Origin: Tricholoma matsutake | Taxonomy: Eukaryota; Basidiomycota; Agaricomycetes; Agaricales; Tricholomataceae | NCBI GenBank assembly: GCA_026075535.2 | Contig: AP026546.1 | Coordinates: 1,674,001 to 1,738,000 of the forward strand | Length of the DNA stretch: 64,000 nucleotides | Direction: 5' to 3' | Shown: piece by piece, positions 45,680 through 57,779 of the stretch | Position numbering within the stretch: the first letter of the stretch is position 1 | Layout of the letters: every line of letters starts with the position of its first letter | Notes under the pieces: model-generated | The model's input: only the letters and a program-made list of their open reading frames with translations | Databases searched by the model: none | What the model was told of the DNA's origin: nothing | Program-made: the position numbers and the translations under genes

Positions 45680-46000
45680 ACAAGAGGAAAGCCATGCACA
45701 CAACTACTTCTGTGCAGGATCAATCAATGATGTAGTAGACAAATAGACCAGTGCAAATAACTGATGGATGTTATAGAAGATACATCAGGAAAATGACAAA
45801 TCTCTTATTGCTCTTATTCATCTGAGAAGTGTCTTAATACTGTCTGGGGCCTTATATTTGTCTTAGAATCCTCAAATTGTCTGACTTTTATTTTCCATAA
45901 GACATTGGTTTAATTCTTAAGTGCATAAGAGGGGTAAGACTCATAAGATCTTAAGAAATTTATAAGTTACTTATGATACAGGCATGTTATTTAAGACTGC
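45680..46000. repeat. Hairpin-bearing repeat unit and MITE-like insertion
   Basis: A hairpin unit (45690-45725) precedes a segment beginning CATCAGGAAAATGACAAA (45784), rich in CTTAT/ATAAG motifs. A related segment ends ATTTTCCTGATG at about 53893. Both interrupt the same array unit, so a small transposable repeat is likely; borders are uncertain. Confidence 0.4.
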
Positions 46001-46039
46001 ATTTCAGACGGTTGGTCAACCAGTCAAAATAAACAATCC

Positions 46040-46135
46040 ACAATCAGGAATCAAACCAAGGACCTCATGATTCAAATGAACAACATCCCTCAGGTGACAA
46101 ATTTGATGCAAAGCCACTGAACCATACAAGCTTAT
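46040..46135 (-). ncRNA. tRNA-like promoter remnant
   Basis: On the minus strand the A-box-like TGGTTCAGTGG is exact to TRGYNNANNGG. The B-box-like GGTTTGATTCC has one substitution. It is probably a tRNA-derived repeat head; no full tRNA fold. Confidence 0.4.
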
Positions 46136-46139
46136 TGGT

Positions 46140-46647
46140 ACATTCAAACTGAAGTACTTAAGCTACACAGACATGCTACATTTAATAGTAAACGAGATGT
46201 GTGCAAAAATTCTCCAAGTCCCTTGTTTATTGTTTGGTTTGCACACCATGTGACATGTTGAAGTTTCATTTTTGGTAACTTCCACTGAACTTGATGTTCC
46301 CTTCACTGGTCATTACCATCTAACAACCTTTTCACTGAGCTCCTACCAGGCAACTGAACACACCATTCCCTGGCCTGCCCAAATGCTCCCTGTTTTCCTA
46401 TTCATTATCGCCACATCTTAACAAAAACACAATGCATTTGTTAGTCTGAGTCGCGTTCCACCTTATGCCCTTGCAGGCCTCATAATCTTTTTTGTTTCAA
46501 TTGCCTAACATCCAACAGCATGGCTAGGTGAATCACAATGGGTTTGTTTGGGGCTATACTGACTCAGGGAGGTGCTGTGAGACTCATGTATTGGGAAAAC
46601 AGCGATGTATGCACCTATTATCATGCACCCCCTTTTACTAACACCCT
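46140..46647. other. Spacer left of the chromovirus
   Basis: No gene recognised. It ends at the CAGGC target of the Ty3 element. Confidence 0.35.
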
Positions 46648-46652
46648 CAGGC

Positions 46653-47042
46653 TGTTAGGAAACCACCCCATTACCTAATAAAATTTCATTTTATTTATTA
46701 TGTCGAATTACGCTACTTGACGCCAAATTATGCTACACTTTGTGAGCATGAGAATGTTATTTCGCACGCATCAAAATGTATGCACATGTATGCACGTGTC
46801 GGTAACAACAATGTACAATATATGTAACATAGTATATAAACCCTAAATATACACCTAGGGGACCCAGTTGTGTTCTCTTAGGTATTCCACCTGTGTGAAA
46901 AGCCTATCTCAACGAACTCATCTATTAATAACCCCTCACATCAAAACCATCAATTCCCCCATCATGAGCACGGATCCCGCCCCCTTCTTGTAGAGAGAAC
47001 CTGCACGGTCTTAGCTAGCAGATAGTGGGTGTTGCCCTAACA
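46653..47042 (+). repeat. 5' LTR of the chromovirus
   Basis: It starts TGTTAGGAAACC and ends CGCCCTAACA-like (TTGCCCTAACA), TG...CA with short inverted ends. A TATA-like TATATAAACCC lies near 46834. It lacks 9 bp present in the 3' LTR after TTCCACCT. Confidence 0.93.
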
Positions 47043-47523
47043 GAAGAACACAACTTCCCATATCAGTGCACCTTCTCTTACTTGCGCATACATCATTGTT
47101 TCACCATGCCACATCCAATTACTCATCCTTTCGGCACAAGCCGGAAGTACTTGTATATACATAATCTACCTTTTCTTTTGTAAGCCGATGCCAGGCCTCA
47201 CCTTACATTGCAACCGCCAGTGATTGAGAGGCAGTACTTGTCATTAGGACAGCTGCAACCAGACAACTGATTGGATCTGGTTTAGTTACGATTTACATTA
47301 CTCTATTCAGACGACTATTTTAGTTACAAGCCAAATTCAGTGATATCTCCGAGATCAGGCACTGTCGGAAGGGTTATTGATCCGAAGTGTCAAAATAGGC
47401 GCCTGACGAACCACGAACCTTCGACGAACCTTGACGAACCCTATCACGTGACCCATGGATGTTTGGAGAGGCTACACAAAATTTGAATTTGTCGAAGAAG
47501 TGATTCATCACAGATTCTAAATT

Positions 47524-48608
47524 ATGTCCAAACCTTCAACTTCTAATCCTGTTCCCATGCCCACACTAGAGGCAAAAATTGATGTGCTTACGGCACAAAT
47601 GTCACAATTAGTATCAGTGTTGGCAGCATCACAGCCCAGACAAGTGGAAGTACAACCAGAGATGACAGGAGAAAGAGATGATGAGATGGAGGAGATGGTG
47701 GAGTGGATGTTGCAGGAGGATGAGACGGCAGAGAAATCTGGAAATGGAAAAGCGTGCTTACCTAAGTACGCGCCCCCACAAACTTTTGACAGTACCATGG
47801 AGAATACAAAATCCTTCATCAGCTCTATAGTATTGTACATCCATGGGAGGAAGCCAGAGTTTCATACAGCCGAGTCTAGGATTATGTTTGCTCTCTCATA
47901 TATCCAGGGGGGAAAGCACAGTTCTGGAGGAACGAAGCTATAAATCAAATTGCTGTGGGAAATAAACCATTTGCAAGCTTCAAGGAATTTTTGGAGAGAT
48001 TGGAGGCACAGTTTGGAGATCCTAATCCAAAGGCGACAGCCAATGCTAAATTAAAGACCATGCGCCAAGGTTCCTTAATGGCAGATGAATTTATTTTGCA
48101 GTTCAAAGCAGAAGCTTCGCAGATGGATATGGGAGAAGCCACGTTGGTAGAATTTTTGAAAGCAGGATTAAATCCCTCTTTATTCAAGTCTATCTACCGA
48201 CTGCCTTCTATGCCAGAGAAGTTGGATGAGTGGTATAATTGGGCAATGCGCCTTGACTGGCAATATCGGCAGGAACAGGCAGAGTCAAAGTTGATGTACG
48301 GAAGTAGTAAATTTGGAAAGTCATCAGGAGGAAAGTCTGAGAAAGGAAAAGTGCCTCAGGTGCAAGCTCCAAGGGTGCAGCCACTGGCCATGGCAGTGAC
48401 ACCTATAGTTACGGAGTCAGCAGCACCAGCAGAGGCAATGGAGGTTGATCAAGCAGGAAGATGAGCCCCACTTAAATGTTTTAACTGTGGGCAGTTAGGA
48501 CACATTTCTAGGAATTGTAGGCAGAAGAGAAAGATTAGGGAAGCTACAATCAAGGAAGTGAAGCCAGAGGAAGGCAGGCAGAAGAATTTTGTGGAAGAGT
48601 CCCAGTGA
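47524..48608 (+). pseudogene. Chromovirus gag, with one frameshift and one TGA
   Basis: ATG at 47524. An N-terminal heptad-like helix (LEAKIDVLTAQMSQLVSVLA) is followed by the capsid-like region (YAPPQTFDSTMENTKSFISS). A surplus G in the run near 47908-47914 shifts the frame. Coding resumes with SFKEFLERLEAQFGDPNPKA and DEFILQFKAEASQMD. After TGA (48462-48464) come the nucleocapsid knuckle CFNCGQLGHISRNC and the terminator near 48606. Gag would form the particle that packages the RNA. Confidence 0.88.
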
Positions 48609-51600
48609 AGGTTTCCCCATTGGTGACCCAGAATCGTTACAATGTATTAGTATCCGAGGAAACCCAGAGCAAATCAGAAAAGGAAATCGAGGAAGAGTAC
48701 AACTGTTCTGAATCATGTGACAATTTTCACACATCATTTCCGAAAACCCCTAAATTCTTTCTTTGCTCTGCGCGAATAGAACCCGAAATCACCTTGACTA
48801 CGGGACTGAAGACAGTGGACACACATGCAGCAATTGATGTGGAAGTATTGCTTGATAGTGGTGCTACAGGATTATTTCTTAATCGATCCTTAATTACCGG
48901 AAATGGTATTAACACACACAAGCTGGTGCAACCTATAATGGTGTACAATATTGATGGAATGGTCAATCGTGGAGGAACTATTAAGGAGGAGGTGACTATG
49001 GTATTAAAGTATCAGGAGCATCAGGAGCGAGCCATATTTGAAGTGTGCGATCTTGGGAAAACCAATCTAATAATAGGATGTCCATGGTTATGGAAGCATA
49101 ATCCCAAAATTGATTGGAAAACTGGGAAAGTACAAATGACTCATTGTCCTAAGGAATGTAATGTGTATGGGAGGAAGATGAAGAAGGAGAAAAGGAAAAA
49201 GAAAGAGAAAGAATGTCTGAGGAAGTATTCTGTGACGATGGAGGAAGTGGAGGATGAGGAAATGCCAAATGGGGAAGTTCCAATCATGATTGAGAAAGAA
49301 GAACAGAAGCAAACCTTTAGAGCAATTTGTGGAGGACAGTCGTGGGACAAGAATATTGTGAAGGTGGAGAAGCCAGTGGAGGAATGGGTGCCAAAAGTGT
49401 ATCATAAACATCTGTCAGTGTTCCAGAAGAAGGAGTCTGAGCGAATGCCGGTGTGGAAGCCATGGGATCATGCAATCGAGATGAAGCCGGGGTTTGTGCC
49501 AAAGAAGTTGAAGGTATATCTGTTATCTCTGATGGAACAAGAAGAAGTGGATGCATTCCTGAAGGAGCCATTGCACAAAGGATACATATGACCTTCAAAA
49601 TCACCGCAGATGTCACCAATATTCTTTGTGCCAAAAAAGGATCAAAGGAAGAGGATGTGTACAGATTATAGGTATCTGAATGAGTGGACAGTGAAGAACG
49701 CATACCCCTTGCCATTGATCTCGGAAATAATTGACAAGGTGGGAAAAGCCAAAGTCTTTACAAAATTGGATTTATGATGGGGATATAACAATGTATGGAT
49801 AAAGAAGGGAGATGAGTGGAAGGCTGCATTTGCCATGCATCAAGGATCCTTTGAGCCGCTTGTTATGTTTTTTGGGATGACAAATAGTCCCTCAACCTTT
49901 CAAAATATGATGAACAACATTTTCTAGACAAAGGCATGGTAATAATATTTATTGACAACATTTTGATATTCACGGAGGATGAAGAGAATCATGAGGCGAT
50001 AGTGCAGGAGGGGTTACGGAGGTTGGCAGAGAATGATCTATTTTTGAAACCGGAGAAGTGTGTGTTTGGGGCATGTGAAATCGAGTTCCTAGTATTATTG
50101 ATCGGCCCTGACAGGATCAAAATGGATCCAATCAAGGTACAGACGATCACAGATTGGCCTGCACCTACCCATGTCAAGGAGGTTCAAGCCTTCTTGGGAC
50201 TCGCAAATTATTATCATCGCTTTGTGCACAATTTTTCTAAAATTGCCGCACCCTTACATAACCTTACATGAAAGGGAGTAGTGTGGAGGTGGGGAGAGCA
50301 GCAGCAGACAGTGTTTGAGGAATTGAAGAGGAAGTTTGTGGAGGGACCAATATTAGCCCCAGTGGATTTCACATGCCCTTTGCAAGTGGAATCAGATGCA
50401 TCCGACTTTGCTACTGGAGCGGTATTATCAATGCTGTGTGAAGATGACAAGTGGCATCCTTGTGCATATCTGTCCCGAGGGTTGAATGATGCGGAGAGAA
50501 ATTATGATGTGCATGACAAAGAGATGTTGGGGATAATACGAGCATTGGAGGCGTGGAGGCATCAGATTGAGATCTGGATGGATCATCAAAATCTGCAATA
50601 CTTCATGTCCGCTAAAAAGCGTAATCGCAGGCAAGCGTGTTGGGCATTATTCTTATCGCATTTCAATTTTCACTTGGTCCACAAAGCGGGAAGCTTAATG
50701 AGGAAAGCAGATGCATTATCCAGACATATTGATCATAAAAGGGGGGTGGAAGAGGACAATAAAAATGTTACCTTACTGAAACCCGAATACTTTCGCATTT
50801 GTGCTATGCGTCAAGGGCATCTATTAATAGATAGCTCGGAAATGGAAATGTTGTCTAAAATTAGACAATGTTCAGAAATGGATGATGAAGTAGTGGAAGC
50901 CGTGAAAGCTCTGAAGGGAGAGAAGAAGGGTAATATTAAAGGAGATGAATGGGCTGAGGAACAAGGGTTGGTGTTGTTTAGAGGAAAAGTGTATGTACTG
51001 AAGGATCAGGATTTGCAAAGGGAGATCATCCAGTTACATCATAATACGCTGACTGCCAGACACCCAGGAAGATGGAAGACATTGGAGTTAGTAATGAGAA
51101 ATTATTGGTGGCCCGGAATTTCAAAGTATGTGTTGGGGTATGTGGATGGATGTGATATGTGCATGAGGGGGAAGAAATTTCCAGAAAAACCTGCAGGAAA
51201 ATTGATGCCGAACCCTATACCTAAAGCGCCGTGGCGAGATATATCTGTGGATTTTATTACCGGATTACCCGAGGCTCAAGGGTATGATGCAATATTCGTA
51301 GTATGCAACTGCTTTACAAAGGAGGTCCATATTATTCCTACTACTACAGAAACCTCATCATTGGGCTTGGCACACCTCTATCTAAATCAGGTATGGCGGT
51401 TACATGGGTTACCCAATACCGTTATCTCCGATCACAGACCACAATTTGCTTCGGCGTTTATGCGAGAACTGAACAACATATTGGGAATTCAAACCAAATT
51501 ATCTATGGCATATCACCCACAGACTGATGGGCAGACAGAGAGAATGAATCAGGAGTTGGAGCAGTACCTACATATGTTTGTCAACTACCGACAAACCGAC

Positions 51601-52392
51601 TGGCCCTAATGGCTGGCAATTGCCGAGTTTTCCCACAATAACAAATTCCATTCAGTGACTTGTATGTCACCCTTTTTCACAAATTACAGATATCATCCTC
51701 GCATGGGAGTAGAACCCAGAAGGGAAGTCAAAGTACAGTCGGTAGAAGACTTTGTATCTAAGATGCAAAAGGTACAAGAGGAAGCAGAGGCGGCATTGAA
51801 GAAAGCACGTGATGATATGATGTGACATGCAGATTGTACTCGAGGATGCACTCCAGAGTACAAAGTTGGTGACTTGGTGTGGCTAAGCACCAAGGACCTG
51901 AATATTCCATGACCTTCAAGGAAACTTACAGAGAAACAAGTTGGCCCATATGCGATCTCTAAAGTGATCTCGCCTAATGCGGTAGTGCTAAAATTACCCT
52001 GATCATTCAAGATTGATCCCGAGATTAATGTATCCCGCCTATGCCCTTACCGCCCGCCCACTATTCCTGGCCAACAAACTACTCCGCAACCTCCGATAAT
52101 AGTAGAAGGTGCTCCAGAATACATATTTGAAGAAATTCTAGACTCACATCTTCGACGGAACAAATTGGAGTTCCTAATAAAGTGGAAAAACTATACCAAC
52201 AAGAATAATTCATGGGAGCCCAAAGAGAATTGTAAGCGAGCATGTAACGCCATCGCTCAATTCTTTAAACATAATCCAAATGCTCTGCGTCGCATTGCGA
52301 GAATGGTGTATGAGGGGATGAAATTCCGGCCTTACCAAAATTTCACAGAGGGGACAAACATAATATTTTCTTGCCTGGAAGTTGAGGCATAA
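48605..52392 (+). pseudogene. Chromovirus pol: protease, RT, RNase H, integrase, chromodomain
   Basis: Pol overlaps the end of gag in the -1 frame, so expression by frameshifting is plausible. Landmarks: protease VLLDSGATG (about 48847), [13 protein letters not shown], an LDL-TGA-WGYNN box where the family has Arg, the catalytic VIIFIDNILIF (about 49940), FLGLANYYHRFVHNFSKIA, RNase H VESDASDFATGAVLS and LHGLPNTVISDHRPQF with AYHPQTDGQTERMNQELEQY of integrase. The C-terminal chromodomain is EYIFEEIL...LEFLIKWKNYTNKNNSWEP (52120-52220). Stops: TGA 49589, 49775, 50269, 51823, 51910 and 52000, and TAA 51607. A missing T near 49920 shifts the frame. Confidence 0.92.
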
Positions 52393-52403
52393 AAGGGGGG
52401 TAA

Positions 52404-52802
52404 TGTTAGGAAACCACCCCGTTACCTAATAAAATTTCATTTTATTTATTATGTCGAATTACGCTACTTGATGCCACATTACGCTACACTTTGTGAGCAT
52501 GAGAATTTTATTTCGCACGCATCAAAATGTACGCACATGTACGCATGCGTCCGTAACAACAATGTACAATATATGTAACATAGTATATAAACCCTAAATA
52601 TACACCTAGGGGACCCAGTTGTGTTCTCTTAGGTATTCCACCTACGTATTCGGTGTGAAAAGCCTATCTCAACAAACTCATCTATTAATAACCCCTCACA
52701 TCAAAACCATCAATTCCCCCATCACAAGCGTGGATCCCGCCCCCTTCTTGTAGAGAGAACCCGCACGGTCTTAGCTAGCAGATAGTGGGTGTCGCCCTAA
52801 CA
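52404..52802 (+). repeat. 3' LTR of the chromovirus
   Basis: 399 bp, matching 46653-47042. It is preceded by a purine-rich tract AAAAGGGGGGTAA, the expected plus-strand primer. Confidence 0.93.
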
Positions 52803-53690
52803 CAGGCCAGATGACAACAAAAATGATGACCCCAACAATGCCCAAAGACCTGCCACCACCGCCACGAGCAACCGCCCACAGGGTGAGTACTAGCAGCCAA
52901 TGAGGGACAGGACAGGGAACAATGGACAACAGGGAGGGAAGAATGATGGGGACAGGGACAACAACAACAATAACACCAACAGAGCCCATGACAGCGATGG
53001 ACAACCAAGCACCTGCCCAGCCCTGCAAGCTGCTATTCACAGGTATTCTTTCTCTCTCTCTTCATTTCATTGTTACTAGCTAATGTTTTTTTATGTTAAT
53101 AGATGACAAAAACATGTGGGACCACACGGCCACTACCACCACCACCATAGCACCCACAACTATGGCTGTGAGCCCCTGCTCATGGAAATGGGGAGCATTG
53201 AGAAGGGGACCATGAGGACCGGGATGTGGCCGGCACCCCATACCACCACTGCAAGCAACTGCTGGCAAGGTGCATAAAGGGTGCATGACAATGACAGGAG
53301 GACTACAATGAGCAGGATGACAGGACAGTGACAACAGGACAGGGATGTGAGGGGATGATGCTGACACGAACATCATGTCTCAAGTGCGGGAACAAGATCA
53401 ACCTGTGGCAGTGGCTGAGGTGGTATTTTCGGGAAGAGCAGTCTTGTGCAGCAGGAGAAGGAGTTCCAAACGGTGCAGTCTGTATTGTTGACTTCAGTGC
53501 TGCTGACCTCAGCAAGGCAGCCATTGTTAATGGTGACTAGTGGCAGTCGCCATTGATGAGGTAGTTGTAGGCTATGGCAGGGGAGTACTGCATTATGGAA
53601 TGTTAATTTATCGAGTACATGTAACACATAGTAGTTAGTTCAGTGTGCTTCATGATGGATCCAAAAAGTTTTATCCCTGCCCATACCTGT
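52803..53690. other. Spacer right of the chromovirus
   Basis: GC-richer sequence with CAACAACAACAATAACACC and CACCACCACCATAG microsatellite tracts. No gene recognised. Confidence 0.4.
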
Positions 53691-53889
53691 CTTATTGAGT
53701 CTTAAAATGTCTGAAATATCTGGCTCAAGTTTTCATAAGGCCAATTTAAGCTATTATAAGGCAACTGTAAGATAAAAAGTGCCTTACTCAGAAAGGTAAG
53801 ACATGATGTCTTACTCATCTTATGCCTTACAGTAGACTTACAGTTCCTTACAGGCTTATGTAAGACATGTAAGACAAATGTTATTTTCC

Positions 53890-55830
53890 TGATGTAGACA
53901 AGAGGAAACCCATGCATGGAATTACTTCCATGCAGGATCAATCAATGACATCATAGATGAATATACTTGCGCAAATAACTGATTGTGGATGTCATAGATA
54001 AATGGACCTGTGCAAATAAGACATTGCAGACAACAGACAAGAGGAAAGCCATGCACGAAACTACTTCTGTGCAGGATCAATCAATGATGTAGTAGACAAA
54101 TAGACCTGTGCAAATAACTGATAGATGTTGTAGACAATAGACAAGAGGAAACCTATGCATAGAACTACTTCCATGCAGGATCAAGCAATGACATTGTAGA
54201 CGAATAGATTTGCACAAATAACTGATTGTGGACATCATAGATGAATGGACCTGTGAAAATAACTGATGGACATCATAGATGACAGGCAAGAGGAAAGCCA
54301 TGCACAGAACTACTTCTGTGCAGGATCAATCAATGACATCATAGACAAACAGACCTGTGTGAATAACTGTTGGATGTCATAGACAAGCAGACACCATGTG
54401 AATAACTGATGAACATTGTAGACAAATAGAGACCATGTGAATAACTGATAAACATCATAGATGAATAGACACCATGTGAATAACCTATTGACATCATAGA
54501 TGAACAGACACTATATGAATCTGACAACTTGTACAGCACATACTGTAATTGCTAAAGAATTTTGTTCATGAGTCCAGATTTTCTATGCAGTTATATACAG
54601 CATGTATTGTACTCACCACAAAATTTTATTCATAATGTCTAAAAAGATTTGTACAGGCATGTACTTGCTACAAAATTTTATTCATGAGTCCAGAACATCT
54701 ATGGAGAAATGTACAGCACGTACTATACTCACAATTACTCTTGTGTCCATAATGTCTATGATGACTTGTACACCATGTACTGTACTCACTATGTAATTTA
54801 TTCATGAGTCCAGAATGTTATGAAGAAACATACAACATGTACCATACTTACTGCAGAATTGCTTGTGCATCCATAGCATCTATGACGACATGTACAGCAT
54901 GTACCTTACTCACTACATTTTTTATTCATCAGTCCAGAACATCTATGAAGAAACAAACAGCACATACCATGCTCACTACAGAATTACTCATGCATACATA
55001 ATATCTACGACATCATGTGCAGCATGCACCATACTCACTACAAAATGTTATTCCTGAGTCCAGAACATCTATGAATAAATGTATAGCACATACCATACTC
55101 ACTACAAAATTACTTGTGCATCCAGAACATCAATGATGAAAATGTTCATGCATAGTAGTCCCATGCAAATAACTGATGGATGTTGTAGATGACAGACAAC
55201 AGGAAAGCCATGCACAGAACTACTTCTGTGCAGGATAAATCAACGATGTTGTAGACAAACAGACCTGTGTGAACAACTGTTGCCAGTTGGACATTGTAGA
55301 TGAACAGACACCGTGTGAATAACTGATCAATGTTGTAGATGAATAGACACTGTGCCACAGTGCAAATCTGACAACATGTACAGCATGTCCTGTACTTGGT
55401 AAAGAATTTTGTTCATGAGTCCAGATTTTTGATGCAGTTATATACAGCATGTATTGTACTCACCACAAAATTTTATTCATGAGTCTGGAACAATGTCATA
55501 GACAAATAGACTTGCACAAATAACTGATCATGGACATTGTAGATGAATGGACCCATGCAAATAACTGATGGATGTCGTAGACAACAGACAAGAGGAAACC
55601 CATGCATGGAACTACTTCCATGCAGGATAAATCAATGACATTGTAGATGAATAGACTTGCACAAATAACTGATCATGGACATCATAGACAAATGGACCCA
55701 TGGGAATAACTGGTGGACATCATAGACGATGGACATGAGGAAACCCATGCACATAACTACTTCTGTACAGGATAAATCAATGACATCAGAGATGAATAGA
55801 TCAGTGGGAATAGCTGATGGATGAACAGAC
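53890..55830. repeat. Mixed minisatellite region with hairpin-bearing units
   Basis: It alternates between 62-bp-type units (54540-55140, 55370-55500) and units reading GACATCATAGATGAATAGAC, GCAAATAACTGAT and a 20-nt hairpin. The hairpin exists in two forms, GCACAGAACTACTTCTGTGC and GCATGGAACTACTTCCATGC, at about 53911, 54048, 54148, 54295, 55202, 55595 and 55740, and outside this array at 44575 and 45690. No coding role. Confidence 0.75.
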
Positions 55831-56379
55831 ACCATGTGAATAAATGATCAGCATCGTAGATGAATAGACACCATGCAAGTAACTGATTGATGTCATAGAT
55901 GAACAGACCTGTGTGAATATTGGATGTCATAGACCAACAGACACTAAGGGTAAGAATAAAAGTCATGCAAACAAAAGTCATACAAATAAAAATTGTTTAA
56001 CCCTTATTTCATTTGGGAATACTAGGATTGGTCCAGAATATCTAAGAAATTTACAGCACATACCATACTCACCACAAATTTACTCTTGTGCCTGGATTCT
56101 GGAATGTCTATGACAACTTATGCAGCATGGAGGTCTTTACACTCCCCCACCTTTCCTAGTGGACTCCAACTGGAGTCCGACCGGACTGACCAGAGTCCAA
56201 CCAGAGTCCGACTGGAGTCCACTGGGACTGGTCACCAGCCAACTGCCTGCAAAGTTGCCAGTCCAGTCCCAGTCCAGTCCAACTGGATTCCACTTGGACT
56301 GGTCCAGTGGAGTCCAACTGGATTCCACTTGGACTGGTCCAGTGGAGTCCAGTCGGATTCTGCTGAAAAAGTGTGTAAG

Positions 56380-56460
56380 AAAAGGAATTGAACCCAGATC
56401 CCCATAGGTTGCTTATGTAATCAATCATGATGCACAATATAACCGTTACACCACAGTACC
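56380..56460 (-). ncRNA. tRNA-like (SINE-type) pol III promoter region
   Basis: On the minus strand TGGTGTAACGG (A box, exact to TRGYNNANNGG) and GGGTTCAATTCC (B box, exact to GWTCRANNC) are about 55 nt apart. The arms do not form a clean cloverleaf and the spacing exceeds a tRNA without intron. It is most likely a tRNA-derived repeat head. Confidence 0.5.
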
Positions 56461-56689
56461 TTGTGTAAGGCATCATCTACTTGCATTAGGTACTGTGGTG
56501 TGGCTGTGTATGACAAAGCATGTTGCTGTGTCATCAAATGTGCCAGCTCATCACTCACCACCACCACTGTCGACGCCGCCTCCCTCCCTCCTCTCTCTAC
56601 CACCACCACCACTGCATGGACACCCACTGCCACTGCTCCCATGCCCAATCTGCCATTACCACCACCTGCAAATGAGCCAAATGGATGGA

Positions 56690-56965
56690 ATGCAGCCCCA
56701 AATGATGCAGATCGCATCATTTGGGCCCTAGGTAAATTTTTTTTTCATTTGCTTTTTGTTTTTATAAACTAAGTAACCAGTTTCTTTAGTTTTCTAGGTT
56801 ATAAACTACTGGTAATGATGCCACCACCCACAAACAGGCCGACTGGATGGAATGTGGACCCAAACGATGCAGATTGCATTGTTTGGGCCCTATGTAAGTT
56901 TTTTTCGTTTGCTTTTTGTTTTTATAAACTAACTCATTTCTTTTGTTTGGTAGGTTCTACTCTAC
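56690..56965 (+). repeat. Two tandem intron-like modules
   Basis: Each has a palindrome with 12-bp arms (CCCAAATGATGC...GCATCATTTGGG in the first), CCCTAG or CCCTAT, a GTAAAT/GTAAGT donor-like start, a T-rich tract with TATAAACTAA, an acceptor-like TTCTAG or GGTAG, and GTT(A/C)TA(A/C)(A/T)CTACTGGTAATGA. They match the design of 31176-31570. Confidence 0.6.
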
Positions 56966-57779
56966 TGGTAATGACTGATGGCTGGACATGAGACAACCCC
57001 ACACACCCACCCCATGCCTGTGAGCCCTTGCTCATAGGGTGGATTGTGAGTGTCATCAGGACCCCCAGAACACCAAGCAATGGGGCCAATGACACACCAC
57101 CCACCTCCAGCCCCTTGAGCAACTGCTCGGGGGGTGGATCATGGGTGGAATGGAGGTGATGACAGCGAACAACAACAGGGCAATGCCGACGCCAACATGG
57201 AACAATGGGGATCAACCCAGACCTGATGACACCCATGCCAGCCCCCTCCTCCCCATCCAAACGGGATGTGAGGGTGTTGATAAAGGGTAGGAGATGGCAG
57301 AGGGGTAATGGGAGACCTGTGGAGCAGGATACACACCTCGTAAGCACCCACCTACCCCCTCCCTCACATGCCACATCACTGACCCCTCCCTCCAACCCCT
57401 CCAAACTAGGAGACCCACAAAACCAACAACACACCCACCCCACGCCGACGAGCACCTGCTCGTCAGGTGGATGGTGGGTAGACCAGGGCTATGACAACCA
57501 CGGCACCCATCCCCATGCCTACAAGCCTCTGCTCGTAGGGTGGATGACAGGTGTGGCTTGCTATGGCGACAGATGCATGTGAGGAGGGGTGGGCAATGAC
57601 ACCCACCCCAGACTGCATCCCCCAACCCCCCCTCCCCCGCATTTTGCATGGGGAGGGGTCTTTATTATTTTTAATTTATCTCTGCCCCCCCCCTCCCCCC
57701 TTGCACCAAATGTGAGGGGTATATATATTGTAGTACTTACGAATCCCCCCCTCGCACTGAACACAAGGGGTTATGGACT

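Larger units (their letters stand above)
46653..52802 (+). mobile_element. Full-length Ty3/Gypsy chromovirus (Metaviridae-type fungal retrotransposon), decayed
   Basis: LTRs at 46653-47042 and 52404-52802 flank gag and pol, and CAGGC is duplicated at 46648-46652 and 52803-52807. The pol order is protease, RT, RNase H, integrase and chromodomain. Coding is broken by one TGA in gag, six TGA and one TAA in pol and two single-base frameshifts, so this copy cannot encode working proteins. The LTRs differ by roughly 18 substitutions (mostly transitions) and one 9-bp indel by eye, so it is not recent. The long untranslated leader runs 47043-47523; a primer-binding site could not be matched to a tRNA. 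Confidence 0.95.
56132..57770 (+). mobile_element. Composite repeat related to 29236-32170, inserted in the minisatellite
   Basis: It starts TTTACACTCCCCCACC, then runs through a GGACTGGTCCAGTGGAGTCC-rich block with a 35-bp tandem unit (about 56283-56355), a tRNA-like region (minus), a Ser/Pro/His-rich open stretch (56495-56731), two intron-like modules and GC-rich CACCC/GAGCAACTGCTC units. The order is that of the 29236-32170 element. Minisatellite units lie on both sides (before 56125 and from about 57780). The right border is approximate. Confidence 0.5.

Noticed and set aside
52771..53040. Hydrophobic minus-strand frame right of the chromovirus
   Set aside because: Produced by CAA/CCA microsatellite sequence and the LTR end; no homologous motif.
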